64,000 nt of DNA from Bimastos eiseni (GCA_959347315.1 OY365817.1:6631731-6695730); one strand, 5' to 3'; shown: positions 33,056-44,505, counted from the first letter of the stretch. Numbers and translations: made by a program. The notes: a model not told the origin generated them from the sequence alone.

Positions 33056-33517
33056 CCATTGCAACATGCTGTCTCTCTTCGTCTTCTCGCTGACCTACTT
33101 GCACCACCTCTCCTCCACCATCTACCTGTAATCGGATACCTGATCGGACTTCTCATCATCTGGTTGGAGCGGACAGACATCTTTCTATTTCGACGCAACG
33201 TCTAGTGCAAGGACATCCTCTACACGACGAGGGTCTGCGTTTTCCTCACAGTCTGGGATGTCGTCATCTTCTCGATTGAGCGCTACGTAATAGTCTAACA
33301 TCCTCTGAAGAAGGATGTTAGACTTCTTCGCTCTGCAAGATGCGAACAGCGAAGACTGAACCTTATCGCCCTCCTCTTCTAGACGTTTCTCCTGTTGACT
33401 GACGTCGTCTTTAGCTTCTTCTCGGGTCAGTCGGCCTGTGGCCCTCTTCCTCACTACAACTTCGTCGTAACGATCATGACGAGCATCGATATACTAGTCT
33501 CGTGCATCCTTCCTCAG
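33056..33517 (+). pseudogene. GPCR TM1-TM5 (broken, direct part)
   Basis: Plus-strand text begins NMLSLFVFSLTYLHHLSSTI (TM1 end and first intracellular loop), then IGYLIGLLIIWLE (TM2), CKDILYTTRVCVFLTVWDVV and IFSIERYVIV (TM3 with an ERY in place of DRY). HPLKK follows (second intracellular loop), then LIALLF and TFLLLTDVVFSFF (TM4), CGPLPHY (second extracellular loop cysteine) and FVVTIMTSIDILVSCILP (TM5). Three stops and a frameshift are seen. No introns interrupt it. It ends where the right arm begins. The order, the cysteine pair and ERY-xx-HP support a class-A peptide-type receptor. Confidence 0.75.
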
Positions 33518-34276
33518 GCCGACGTCATTCACCTGCGGGTCTTGGCCACCGGAAGCATACACGCACAGTTCAGTTCGGCTGCCTCGATAGAAATGTCACG
33601 CACGGTGCCCTTCATCGACCCGTGACGGTGCAATGGCCCGTGAAAGAACACTGGCCCATGACAGCGCGAACGTTGGCCTTCCGAACTAGGAGCATGTGAA
33701 GTGATTGGTTCGTGGTATTATATTTTACAAAATAAATGTACTTTTATCACCAAGATAATCCGTGATTATTATTCGCTTTTTATTGTTGCAACTTTAAATG
33801 TTTGTTGACCATGAAAAAACCATGGTTGGGCTTATTAAAAGTGACATAACTTTTTTCTGTTTGAGATATTTTAATAAATGTTGGTTGTCATAATATGCAA
33901 ATATAAATTAGTTTTGCGCCTGTAAAATTTCATTAATTAATTCCTATTTTTAGCAGAATTATTACCAAAAACGTGATAAGTTACTTTTCTTGGTCCACTC
34001 TGTATATATTAAAGCAGACATGTATATTTCAGCCCCATGATAATCCGTTATTATTCTTCTTCTCTGACCACGAAAGCATAGTATTAGACACCAAAATGAT
34101 TATTCTGTCTGTTCTATTTGCGAATATATGGCCGTTATATGTTTCAGCAATCTTGGTCGCCATCTTTAATAATTAAATTTGCTCGAGGGTTACAAAGTGG
34201 CCCCTAAGAGATTTTCATTATGTATGCTCTGAAGAAAAAAAATACAAAAAAACTTCGGGCGGACTCTACTTTCGGG
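33518..34276. repeat. Right arm of long inverted repeat
   Basis: Reverse complement of the left arm over ~750 bp; mismatches and small indels are scattered, indicating age. Confidence 0.85.
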
Positions 34277-35504
34277 TTTAGGTTAAAAATGCCATTTGGC
34301 AATCAGACTAACAAGCAAACAATCAAACAGCACTAAATAACGTATGGAAAATATGTAAATTAAGACAATCTTTTAGCGAGGTTAGGCGATAAAACAATAC
34401 TAAATCAATCACTTAAATAGCACAACCCAAACAACAACAATGTACAGAAGGAAAAAGCAAAAAGAGAAAATGTGGATGGCAGTAGCGTGCGTCACCGCTT
34501 AAATGGAAGTTGAATTTTTGATGATAAATATTCTGCTTAAAAAGAAGTTGGATTGATGAAATATCTATTTTGCATTTGGATTTTTAAAAAAATGGGGAAG
34601 GGGCTTTTATCCTGTGAACTTTGTTCTGTGCAAAATTGGGGGCTTTGTCCGGGGAAGCTTATATCAAACACTCACTCAAATGTATACAACTTGTTTAAAC
34701 TAACAAGCAATTATTCAAGCAGTTGCGTCCAAAGAAATTTGATCACCCCATTACACGTTGGCTATGCATCATTATTTCGGATCAAAGTTCTGCCACGGGT
34801 TGCTGCTCCTCATACTCAGAAGTTCTGAGGGTCTATAGTCCTACCTTGGATTAATAGTTCTTTGCATGAGTGGAATGAATGTATCAAACTTTCTCTTGTG
34901 TGTGGATCTGAAATCAAACACACATAACGAATTCAGACATTACAGCAATCAAGCTTATTCTATGCTGACTGTGAATCATCAAATCATTGCCTTAGTTACT
35001 GTGGCAGACCTCGATTCACCTCACTTCTGCGTAGCAAATTTGTGGCGAACCCCTTTTTAGGTCGGGCACCGGGCGTTCATGTATCAGCAGCAGTTGGGGC
35101 GAACGTCCAGGGAAAATCTTGAGTTCCTTCCCGTCTTCTCCTGGTACATCGGAAGGCCGAGTCCGAGGTTCTCCCTTCTTCTTGACTGTTCGCTGAGTAA
35201 GACCTACCCGGTCTGGCGCAGGATTTGACGACTGCTACTAATTCGAAAGTCACTAGGCTAGAGATGGAATCACTCACTGTTCGACGAATATTCTTTTAAT
35301 ACAAACTAAAGGCAGCAGCCAACATTAAACTCGTGAAATAGGATCAAAATAAATCGACAGTCATTTTCGAATCGAGCTCTAATGTTCTTCAATTATCATC
35401 TACCAACTACCAACTACGAACTACTGCTCCCACTGACTGCTTCGACTGACTGCCTCTGACTGACTGACTTATCACATGCAGTCGTCCCTTATATAGCTTC
35501 CTGA
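34277..35504. other. Unassigned spacer
   Basis: No family recognised. A 66-codon minus-strand open stretch at 35077-35277 is rich in Arg, Ser and Pro but anonymous. A GGGGGCTTTGTCCGGGG scrap near 34650 faintly resembles Foldback-like subrepeats. Confidence 0.3.
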
Positions 35505-35610
35505 GGGAGCACAAATTGCTCCCATAGGGAGCACATATTGCTCCTACTGGGAGCACAAATTGCTCCCATAGGAGCACAAATTGCTCCCACCGGGCGCACA
35601 AATTGCTCCC
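35505..35610. repeat. Five tandem self-complementary ~22-bp units
   Basis: Units GGGAGCACAAATTGCTCCC start at 35505, 35527, 35549, ~35570 and 35592. Each unit is itself a hairpin (GGGAGCA / TGCTCCC with a 5-nt loop), and substitutions leave most stems paired. Confidence 0.9.
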
Positions 35611-35639
35611 ACTCTGGTGCGTCGGTGAAAACCGCCACA

Positions 35640-36173
35640 TTACTATTATTATTATTGTTATTATTTTTATCCCGGAGGTACATATGATCCCTCGGGATTC
35701 AAAAAATTAGGGGGGCAATGTTCTGGAATGGCTAGTCTTTGCAGATGGTTTTATCGATAGAAAAAGTGCTACAAAAAGCGACTGCGTTGAAGCACTGGAC
35801 AGTCATTGACAAGCGCTGGTAGAGGAAGGTAGTCTCTCTCCTGTCGCCTGATACCTGGGCAAGCCGGTGGCCAAGGAGATTGATCAGTGCTAGGCCATCC
35901 CGGTTGACAGGACCCGTAGTCTCGAAGGCCAATGGCACAAAGCAGTATGATGCGGTGTATTTTGATGTTTTCCTGTCTGCTACGATCTCAGCAGCAGCAC
36001 CTGCATCCTCAGCTGATCTGGTGTGGTATGACTCTGCTAGGGTGTCGATGACTGTGGCATCCCAAGCAAAGCATTTGCCACCTTCCCAAGGAATTAAGGT
36101 CACACCATCTGGACGTCTCCCACCAGACCTAGCAAGTCCACAAGGTTCCTTTGTGGCCGGGAAACCAGCTTTG
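35640..36173 (-). pseudogene. RLE-LINE copy 1: endonuclease C-terminus with ATT tail
   Basis: The minus strand reads KAGFPATKEPCGLARSGGRR, then PDGVTLIPW and WDATVIDT: the RPD...D-x-T arrangement of a restriction-like endonuclease. C-terminal blocks FVPLAFETTGPVN, GHRLAQVSGDRRETTFLYQR and FNAVAF follow. It ends near 35735 and a short ATT repeat tail is at 35641-35668. Its 5' edge is exactly the microsatellite at 36174-36407, the tail of the next copy. Apparently open over ~145 codons, but with no RT it cannot act alone. Confidence 0.75.
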
Positions 36174-36407
<234 letters not shown>

Positions 36408-38690
36408 GCTGCACGAAAGAGCCTCTGAAGGTAACTGCATTGAAGCGTTAGATGCAGACTAATAATCGTTGGAATAAGTAGCTGGTTTCTCTAGGGTCTC
36501 TTGTGACCTGTGTCAAGAGGCGACCCTAGTCTTTGATGAAGTCCATTCAATTGTTGTTGACTGGGCCCAGGGTCTCAAAGGCCAATGGAATCGCGCCTGA
36601 TGGTATGGGTCGGTTTGGGCAATGCTCAGCTCCGCTGCTGCCTTCTGCAGTAGCGGCTTGTCCCAGCTTGATTGTTTGTGTGCTGCATCATTGTTCGGAC
36701 GCATCATTTGGCTCTTGTTGCACCACAGATGTTCCATCTTTTCAAGCAGTTCGTCGACGTCGGACAAGGTGCTGCCAAACATGTAGGACTGCAGTGCTCG
36801 GGTGCTCGCAGCAGAAGCCAAAAAGGCAGGAAGCGCCCGCGATGTCACTTGACGAATTCCTAATCCTCCCATCTTTACCGGTAATGCTGCTTGAAGCCAT
36901 TGGTCGTTCGATAGGGTGATGTTGAGAACTGAATCTAAACCGCTTCGAAGAAGGGCGTCGAATTTGTCTAGCAGAGAGTGTCCCGTGCATGAACTGCATC
37001 TTAATGTATATATCAGTTTCTGGGAACTGAGCGAACAGCTGTGGAGAAGCAGAACGTCGTGTTTGGCTACAGACTCTAGTCTGGTAACTGCTAAGGCCAG
37101 TTCCTTCCATCTGCCCTCCAGACATGTCGTCAACACCTCGCTGGTGGATAATGGTGCACCCAGCAAACAGGCTTTTTTCGGCGCAACTGACACATAGAGC
37201 TTGAAGACATGGTCGGAAACTAGTCTGTTCTTAGCGATGGACGATCTCGCATTTGTCTTGGTTGAGTCGTAGCCCTAGTTCCTCCCCTCGCTGTTCCAGC
37301 GTTCTCACATCTTCCGCCACCGTCGCTTCCTCTCCTCATGGGGTTAGATCATCCATGTAGCCCAGTACCAATGGTGACGACATTTCCTGTAAGATTGGCT
37401 GCAGCGGAAGGCAGAAAAGCAAAGGGCCAAGCAGGTCTCCCTGTTGAGGTCCAATCTGTGACGAAATGGTATACTGTCCAAACCGAAGCTCTGAGGGTTC
37501 CGCGTATACTAGGTGACAGAATGGAGAAAGTTCCGGCAGGACTTCGTCTATCGAAGACAGCATTCTGTCTATGTAGTGACTGTTGAAGTCATTCTTGAAG
37601 TCTAGCTTCACAGGGACTGACCCTGTCGGCATTGCTTCCAGGAAGTACCTTGCCGCATGGACCGCTGCCTCTCCTCCCCCGGAATGCCAACCTCAACCTG
37701 TCTCGGTGCGAGGTATGCCATTGCCTTTGGAACCGCGTAGGTGCACGCACATTTGGATGCGAGCCTGCACCAGTAATAGCCAATTACAATCAGGTGTAGG
37801 CCTTCGGAATCCTTGTGAAATGTCATTAGAGTGCCTCCAAAGAGTATCAGTCGAATCTGTTCAGGGCATTCGCCTGTCAGAAGGAGGTTGACTAGTCCGG
37901 TGACAGAGGTCAGTTCCGATCCAATTTCTGCGCAGTTCACCAGGTCCACCGGATGCTGTAGTCGAAGACCGTCTGGTCCCCCTGAAGAAAATAACGGGAA
38001 GGAGCGGATCAGTGCAAGGACCTGCTCTTCTGTGGCTTGGAAGGGTGTCACTGTAAGTTTTTCCATACTAATAGGGCAATCGGGCGGATTCTGAGGATGT
38101 TTTGAGCGTAGCTCTTCCAATGTTAAAGAGTCTGCATTGGCAGGCCTGTTGGTCGAGGTTAGGATTCTGATGGCGACTCTGATATTACCATCCTCTAATT
38201 TGGAAGCAACTAATGCAGCCAATGCCTGGACTTCGCTTGCTCTAGATCTTACACTGTGGTTGCTGGTTTTTGGGATATCAGAGAAGATTTTGTCCCTTTT
38301 AAGCTGCCAAGACGAAAGTCTTCCACCCGGTTCTTGATGGTTGTTTATAGATTGTGGTGTTTACCTCCTCTTGGTTGTTCTAAAATCGTCGCACCAAAAG
38401 ACAATAGCATCTACCATGTGGTCGGATTTCCGATGTCCAATATTTTGTTGATGATGGTAGTAAGAAGTCTTCCGGTTTGTGGTCTGTCGGCTTTGGGAAT
38501 GCTTTTTATCAATCTGTTTGGTAGTGATGGCTGGGAGATTTTGCAGACTTGAGACGCGATGATGTTCTCCTTTAGACCGTAGATGGACCCTTCCGTCTCT
38601 GTTATGCAACTGTCTCTCAACCCTACAAACGCTGCAGACTCCTTTTGCCTTTTGTAGGGGTCGTAGTGGTATTGTGATATCCATTCGGGA
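36408..38690 (-). pseudogene. RLE-LINE copy 2: RT through C-terminus, internal deletion
   Basis: Longest copy of the family. Minus-strand order: upstream linker (KKRVEEF-like), LEDGNIRVAIRIL and SGGPDGLRLQHPVDLV near 38220-37960. RT motif A follows as VKLDFKNDFNS (~37620), motif B GPQQGDLLGPLLFCL, catalytic GYMDDLT (~37345), a thumb block LLGAPLSTSE, IYTLRCSSCTG and MGGLGIRQV. At DPYHQAR (about 36600) the frame jumps directly to IPLAFETLGPVN, so the CCHC finger and RLE core are deleted. The C-terminus ends at 36410 against the microsatellite tail. Stops and frameshifts are scattered. Confidence 0.8.
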
Positions 38691-39060
38691 ACAGAATCAT
38701 TCAGTTTTGATATTCATCCAGAAGTAAATGTTTGAAAATAAACGGTAGGCTGAGATAAAAATTGAATATTGCGCTCAACTCTCAAAAGACAGAACGTTGC
38801 CATGGTAATGACTACGATGTTAGCCGTTTAAATGCAAAATGGCGTAGTTTAAAGGACTGATAAAACGACAGAATTTAAAAACCAAACTGACTTTGATCCT
38901 GGATGATTCGGTTCTGAATGATGAATTCATCGGTGTTACAAGATGTTGAATGGTCTAATTATCCATAAATCCACCTGTAACGACGGCGCATGCCGGATAA
39001 TTCATACAAATAGCGCCAGGCGTGAAACAATCGACCAACAACGTCAACCATTGAATCATA
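38691..39060. other. No feature recognised
   Basis: AT-rich spacer between RLE-LINE copy 2 and an ATT-rich tract. Confidence 0.4.
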
Positions 39061-39318
39061 TTATCATTATTATTGTTATTATACAACCGGATTCTATTGA
39101 GTTTGATATTAGACCTTCATAGTAGACATACGGTTATTATTATTTTTTATTATCTTTGTCATTATTGTTATTGCATTATCATTATTATTATTCTTATCAT
39201 TATTATTATTGTTATTATTATTATCATTGTTATTATTATTATATATGTTTCACATTATGCTGTTATCGCCCATGATGAGCTAAGTGAGTGTTGGCAATGT
39301 CACGAAGAGGCAGGCTGC

Positions 39319-39352
<34 letters not shown>

Positions 39353-39355
39353 GAA
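39061..39355. repeat. ATT-rich tracts
   Basis: Interrupted ATT repeats at 39061-39082, 39137-39242 and 39318-39352. They resemble the LINE tails nearby but no LINE C-terminus could be tied to them. Confidence 0.8.
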
Positions 39356-39474
39356 GATAATCGGATATTGATGGGAAAGTCATAAATTTTATCTTATACT
39401 GGTTAAATGTTGACAAGATTATTACGTCTTGCTTGTTTGGGCTTGTCTGTTAATGTTGCTGGAAGTAACAATGC

Positions 39475-39503
39475 ATTATTATTATTATTATTATTATTAT
39501 TAT
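39475..39503. repeat. ATT microsatellite, tail of RLE-LINE copy 3
   Basis: About nine ATT units directly 3' (minus strand) of copy 3. Confidence 0.9.
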
Positions 39504-39749
39504 CTATTTAATGGTGATGTCGTCCGGAGTAGCCCTGCTCGTTGGACTCCTGAGCAGCGAAAGTTCCCTTGAAAGCAACTGCGTTGTAGCGTTGAATAAT
39601 CATCAAGATGTGCTGGTAGAGAAAAGTCGTCTCCCTCTGCTCCCCAGTGACGGCGCTCAGTCTGTGTCCCAGTTCTGAAAGGAAGCTTTGGCCTTTGGAA
39701 TTGATGGGGCCAAAGGTTTCGAATGCCACCGGTGTGAAGACGTACTTTT
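39504..39749 (-). pseudogene. RLE-LINE copy 3: C-terminal ~75 codons
   Basis: Minus strand KYVFTPVAFETFGPINSKG, then FLSELGHRLSAVTGEQRETT and YNAVAFKGTF. It begins exactly at the microsatellite 39750-39780, i.e. a severely 5'-truncated insertion. Confidence 0.8.
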
Positions 39750-39780
39750 GTTATTATTATTATTATTTTTTATTATTATT
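39750..39780. repeat. ATT microsatellite, tail of RLE-LINE copy 4
   Basis: ATT units bounded on one side by the C-terminus of copy 4 and on the other by the truncated start of copy 3. Confidence 0.92.
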
Positions 39781-41181
39781 TAGCATGGTAGTGTTGACGA
39801 TAAAAAAGATGGCGTTCCTCGCTGGAGAGCTACCAGGAGAGTCTTTGGAAAGTAGGTAGCTTATCTCGAGTGTGTCATGGGTCACATCGGTTAGCATTTG
39901 TCCAACTCCATTACAAAGTTCAAACCCTCGGAACTCTAAGCACCGCTGGACTCCAGTGCCACCGCCGTAAAAGCATACGTTTGGGTGATTGACATGTAAT
40001 TTGCTCTATTGGGTATGGCTGCTCGTTTTGCTGCTTCTCCTGCTGCAGTTGATGTTGCTGTCAGGTATGAAAATGCGTAAGTGTCTGAAACAGTCATATC
40101 CCAAGTGCCAGCCGCAAGACCACGAGATGAGTGTCACGCCGTCCGGTCGCTTGCCATCTTCTCTGGTGAGGCCCAAGAGTTCCTTCTGAGAAGGGATGCT
40201 TGCTTGCCTTTGAAAAGATCTGTATATTAAGGCATTGAGCATACTGTGTCGTTGTTGTAGGCCTGCATTTCTTCTGCATGCCAGACCATGGAGTCCTCTG
40301 GCGTTGACCCTCTCACCACAGTGACACAGACGAGGTTCACCGAGTTTCGCTCCAAGTCGAACTCCAGCTGCGAGCCTTATGACTTCGTCTGACAATCGGA
40401 GACCCAATGCAGTAACCGGAGGAGCAAGCAACCAATCTCCCGCATGTGGTGACCGAGAGACCAGGAGACGTGCCCGGTAGGGTGAATTGTTAACGAACTC
40501 AAGCAAAGTTGTCCATGCTTTACTTGTCCTTTGGCTGTCCCATTCTTTTTGGCGATAAGTGGTCGATCCTGTTGGTGGTTCCGCACCTATTTGTGTTATT
40601 CATGCCTCCAACGCTGCATTTATTACTTCGTCTGATGTTTCAGTTGATTCTGTTGGCAGAATGTTTGCCTGGAGTTCGCTTGTGCTCGCAGCAGATGCCA
40701 AGAAGGTAGAAAGTGCCAGCGTAGCAGCACATCATATTCAAAAGCACGAGTGTAGACTTAGGGGGGGACAAGGGGAGACAGCCCCCCCCCCCAAAGTTGA
40801 AGTTCGGGGAATGGAGTAGCTTTTATCCCCCCAAATTTCGGCTGATTGAACGTGTGCTCGTTGCTGTCTTTCCTGGGTGTATCAATTTGTCCAAAGTGGG
40901 TCGTCCCTAGTCAGTGAGTCTCTCATCAACGTGAAAGGACACCTGGCCGAGATAATATGCCGACCTGCGTGTCAATTTAGGGTTTAGAGAGATCGTGACC
41001 TCTCGGTCGGCTTAGATACTGCGTCTGGTGTATGTTGTGTGTCGGCTATATCTAGTATCAGCGTGAGGTACAGTGCATTAAGCAGCCGGCAGTGCAATCA
41101 TATACAAGCTGGAAGAGAGGGTATGATAAATTATATGATACTGACTTGAAATAGCAACACTACATGTATATTCATGCATTG

Positions 41182-41234
41182 CATACATACATACATACAT
41201 ACATACATACATACATACATACATACATACATAC
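41182..41234. repeat. ACAT tetranucleotide microsatellite
   Basis: About 13 CATA/ACAT units within the non-coding 5' part of the hAT element. Confidence 0.95.
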
Positions 41235-41411
41235 GTATACATACTAACATACATATCTATTATCTACATGCCTACATACACACAGACCCAACCTAAGAAT
41301 GGACCCAACTATCTTTTGTAATAACGCTTGCACTGTATGTGCACTGCGGCGCCCACTGTATAAATCTCATATCACAGTGTTTGTGAGGCAGTTGTCCCCG
41401 TTCGCGACGCC

Positions 41412-42470
41412 ATGCACACGTTGCAGGAGCTGGGTTCTCTCTTCTTTCAGTCACTGAAATGTAGATCATCCTTTGCCAAGATTGCAGAGACCGATCATGG
41501 CATTTCTAAAGTTAAACAGATCCATCTGCTGTGTCCGACTCGATGGCTCGTCCGTGTTTCTGCCATTCAGGCTGTAATGGGACAGTACGAGCTTGTGCTC
41601 AATTGCCTCGAGGAGATGTCTCTGTCTGGTAGTGGTTCAAATGTGGCCGCTCGAACCTCAGGCCTACGCATTCAACTATGTAAAGGCTCCACCTTTCTGG
41701 CATTGAAGATGGCCCTGAAGGTGTTTGGTCCTCTGGAAATGTTGAACAGATCCTTGCAGGCAAGCTATCAGACAGTTTCTGGCATGCTGGCCGCAGTTGG
41801 TGAAACCCTGTCTGGTGTACGCGGTCTTTGTGAGGATGTGGCGTTTGACCAGGTGCTTGAAGACCACTGCAGAGCTTGTTGCAGAACTGGATTTGGAAGA
41901 ATTGCAAGTTCCACGTCAGCGAAAAATACCAGGGCGATACACTAGTAATGCGATCAGACAGTCAGCGATTACTATCACCCGCTGTATTGTTTGCTCATCG
42001 ACACTGCCGTTCAACCAGTTGGAGGAACGTTTTCATGGCAACTCGAATCTTCGCAAGTACCAGACGTTGGAGAATGTGTTGCTTGCCGAGAAATACGGGG
42101 ATGTCATGGCCGATCTATCGGAGTACAAAAAAATCAATTGGCCAGATTTACAGATTCAGTTTGAGCTTTTTCGGAGAAAGCGTTCCGTTAAAAGCCTCAT
42201 TGATGCAGTTTGTATCCTGAAAGATATGGCATCAGAGCTACGCAGTGAGTATAGCGAAGTGGAGAAGCTAGTCCGCTTGCTTCTCGTCTGACCTGCGTCG
42301 TCCGCAAAAGCTGAGTGAAGCTTCAGCACCCTCCGTAGGTTGAAAACCTGGCTGCGCAGCACCATGACTCAAGTGTGTCTAAATTCTCTGGCAGTCTGCC
42401 ATGTTCGCAAGCAAGTCCTCGATCTGATCGATGTTGATACGCTGATTGAAGAATTTATTTAAAGAAACGA
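41412..42470 (+). pseudogene. hAT transposase C-terminal part (ZMYM1/DUF4371-like)
   Basis: The text includes LCPTRWLVRVSAIQAVMGQY, TVSGMLAAVGETL, then (frame shift near 41860) AELVAELDLEELQVPRQRK, YQTLENVLLA, and the hAT dimerisation region (FSTLRRLKTWLRSTMTQ, LNSLAVCHVRKQVLDLIDVD). A TGA at 42289 and another stop near 42322 interrupt the dimerisation region. The N-terminal zinc finger and the first catalytic residue are missing; 5' of it the element holds only an ACAT microsatellite and non-coding sequence. TRW and the C-terminal block place it with ZMYM1-type hAT transposases. Confidence 0.8.
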
Positions 42471-43129
42471 GACACGTGCGTCCATGTTTGGAAAGTGACA
42501 CTCTCAAATGACGTCTTCAAATAAATAAATGTGCTGGACAAACACTGTTTCATATTGATTGACATTCAAATATTTACAGTGCTCTATTGTTACTATTGAG
42601 TAGTTTATCTGCCTGCTAAACGTGCAGATATTTTCTTTTCCGCTTAAGGTTGTATGCTATTTACATAACAATATCTAAGTTGCATTTGATCTGTTTCCCT
42701 AAATTGGAGGACCTGTCCCTCCAAAGCCAGGGCCAAGTCTCCGCCTATGTTCAAAAGCCACCATCTTTCACCGGAAGGGATGCCGGAGCCAGTTCTCATC
42801 CGATAGCTCCACGCTTAATATGGTCGAAAGTCCAATTCTTGACAGCGAGTAAAACCTGGTAAGACTTGGACAGTCGACGCATAACGCTGTGTGCATTGAT
42901 TAGAGAAGCTACAGTACACTCAAGCCATTTCGCAGCAGGATAAGGGCGTCATGTGAGTAAAGCATGGAGAGCCTCCCTACCGCTCGTTCCAGGTCATCCG
43001 CTTTCATACCCACCACCTTACCGACGGCTGGCTCAAGCATCAGAGGCGAACCTAACAGAGTCACTTCTCCAAGTGGTGCGTCTCTGAAGCCACAGATAAC
43101 GCATAGGCCCTAATAACGTCATAATATTC

Positions 43130-44240
43130 TAAACGAAAAGTAATCTTGCACAAAAGCGCGTAACAGAAAAAGTCTAGTCATAATGAACCTTAAACAGATA
43201 AGTCTTAACGGTTCATTTCTACGGGTGTCAGTGTCAACGATTTGCAAATAAAGTCTGGCAGTTAATTCCATTCTGCCGAACCTACTAGTGCAAATGCACG
43301 GTTTCTAAATTTCATAACTGATCGTATCGCAGCAAAATCAGCTCGAGAGGAAGATCAAAGTCCTAGTCTGGATTGAAGAGATGACCAAGGTGTAAGGAGT
43401 GAAGCAACGCAAGATGGAGAGAAATTTGTGCAGACTCGGTATATTATAAGACAAATGCTGAAGTTTATGCGAGCTTTAACTGGAAGCCAGTGTAGTTCGC
43501 GAATGGCATGGGTGACATGACCATGAGGAGTCAAGTGTCGATAAGCTTTGCAGCTTGATGAAGAAGAGTGGTGAGAGGATTGAAAATTAGCGATCCAGAG
43601 AAGAGCAGAAGCCGTAAGCCAAATTGCGATTCAGGCACTCCGAGGAGAATGAAATGATCAACACAGTCAAAAAAATCTAGAGATCCAGTAAAAGGAAGCC
43701 AGTAATGAAGCCAGAATCAAGTGCAAGGATTATGTCATTGCGAAATTTAAGAACAGCTGCTTCAGTAGAATGGAGGCGGCAGAAGCAAGATTGAACAAGA
43801 GGTAGAAAAGCATTCGATTCAACATAATTTTAAAACTGCACGTTCAACAAGTTTGGAAATGAAGGAAAAATATGAAAGAGGATGGTAACTTGAAGGATCA
43901 GAAAGATCAAGGCTTGTTTTTTATGCGAGGATAGATAATGACACGCTTCTGAAAGGTAGGTACTGTAGATGTGAGAAGAGAATAATTTATGAGCAAGACC
44001 AGCATGGGGCAAAACACTTGGTGAAGGACTTTTATTAACCAGACTAGGGGGGAGTCAAGCTCACAGTGCTTGATGGAGAAGTCACTGAGGAGTCTATCAA
44101 CTTCAGGAAAAGTGACCTCATCAAAAGTGATAAAGCCAGGAGAATTCAAGGAAATTATAATTGAAGTTAGGTGAGTGGCATGTTTCGTAGATTGGTGAAT
44201 AGCTTCAGTTTTGTTTGCAAAATAGTCAACTGTTTCTAGA
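43130..44240 (-). pseudogene. Highly decayed CR1-like LINE (F6)
   Basis: Minus-strand pieces in order are SIKHCELDSPLVWLIK, FCPMLVLLINYSLLTSTVPT and FQKRVIIYPRIKNKP (pre-RT linker). SYHPLSYFSFISKLVERAVL, DCVDHFILL, ESQFGL and TVKTYLFKVHYD at the C-terminal end follow. Nearly every block has a frameshift or stop. It joins directly to the RLE-LINE scrap at 44240. Confidence 0.7.
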
Positions 44241-44374
44241 AGATACGACGTTGCCATTGTATCTGACACTGTCGTGTCCCATATCAAACACCGCCCCGCC
44301 CGCCATGGTATATGAGTGAGTCTGGTCTTTTTCCGTCAGATCGGGTCAAGCCAACCGGCTCTTTGGCAGTGGGG
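44241..44374 (-). pseudogene. RLE-LINE copy 7: short endonuclease scrap
   Basis: Minus strand begins at the microsatellite with PTAKEPVGLTRSDGKRPD, then IPW, DMGHDSV-type and DTMATSYLLE text (RLE core). It is cut off by the F6 LINE. Confidence 0.7.
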
Positions 44375-44505
44375 AATAATAATAATAATAATAATTATTA
44401 TTATTTTTATTATCATTATTATATTATTATTATTATTATATTATTATTATTATTATTAATGTCATTGTCATTGTTATTATTGCTATTATTATTATTACTG
44501 TTATA
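44375..44505. repeat. AAT/ATT microsatellite, tail of RLE-LINE copy 5
   Basis: Alternating AAT and ATT runs totalling ~130 bp between copy 5 and the start of copy 7. Confidence 0.92.

Larger units (their letters stand above)
31846..34276. mobile_element. Long inverted-repeat element carrying a GPCR fragment
   Basis: The arms are 31846-32802 and 33518-34276. Outer ends are CCCGGAAGTAGGGTCCGCCC and, reverse complemented, CCCGAAAGTAGAGTCCGCCC. The arms stay alignable to their inner edges at a shared GGCCGACGT; the left arm has ~185 extra bases near 32405-32590. The 715-bp loop holds host-like GPCR coding sequence and is visibly richer in G+C than the outer arms. No transposase. Possible flanks AGGTCAAG and AGGTTAAA are similar but not a clean TSD, so the superfamily is unassigned. 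Confidence 0.85.
40745..42749 (+). mobile_element. hAT transposon (2005 bp) inside RLE-LINE copy 4
   Basis: Perfect 8-bp TSDs TTCAAAAG lie at 40737-40744 and 42750-42757. The termini are CA...TG with imperfect inverted repeats sharing a GAGACTT/TAGACTT block. Removing the element and one TSD joins the two halves of the LINE in one reading frame, which confirms both boundaries. It encodes a decayed C-terminal transposase. Confidence 0.92.
39781..43110 (-). pseudogene. RLE-LINE copy 4: thumb to C-terminus, split by a hAT
   Basis: The minus strand starts near 43110 with PLGEVTLLGSPL, LERAVGRLSMLYSHDALILL and LSTILSVELSDENW, then ASLPVKDGG at ~42765. The hAT at 40745-42749 interrupts. On its other side the LINE resumes with TLALSTFLASAASTSELQAN, LEFVNNSPYRARLL, GDWLLAPPVTALGLRLSDE, the CCHC-type finger CHCGERVNARGLHGLAC and GKRPDGVTLI (RLE). 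Decay then sets in and the C-terminal YAFTAVALESSG ends at 39785. Frameshifts are present. Confidence 0.85.

Noticed and set aside
33185..33454. 89-codon minus-strand frame, acidic and Lys/Arg rich, opposite the GPCR
   Set aside because: It is the antisense of the TM3-TM4 coding sequence, which explains its composition.
34600..34660. GGGGGCTTTGTCCGGGG considered as a fourth Foldback-like element
   Set aside because: Only one weak unit; no partner end and no 9-bp duplication.
40750..40805. G- and C-rich runs at the hAT start considered as a Foldback-like terminus
   Set aside because: The 8-bp TSD and LINE rejoining show this is the hAT end, and no GGAC-type subrepeats are present.
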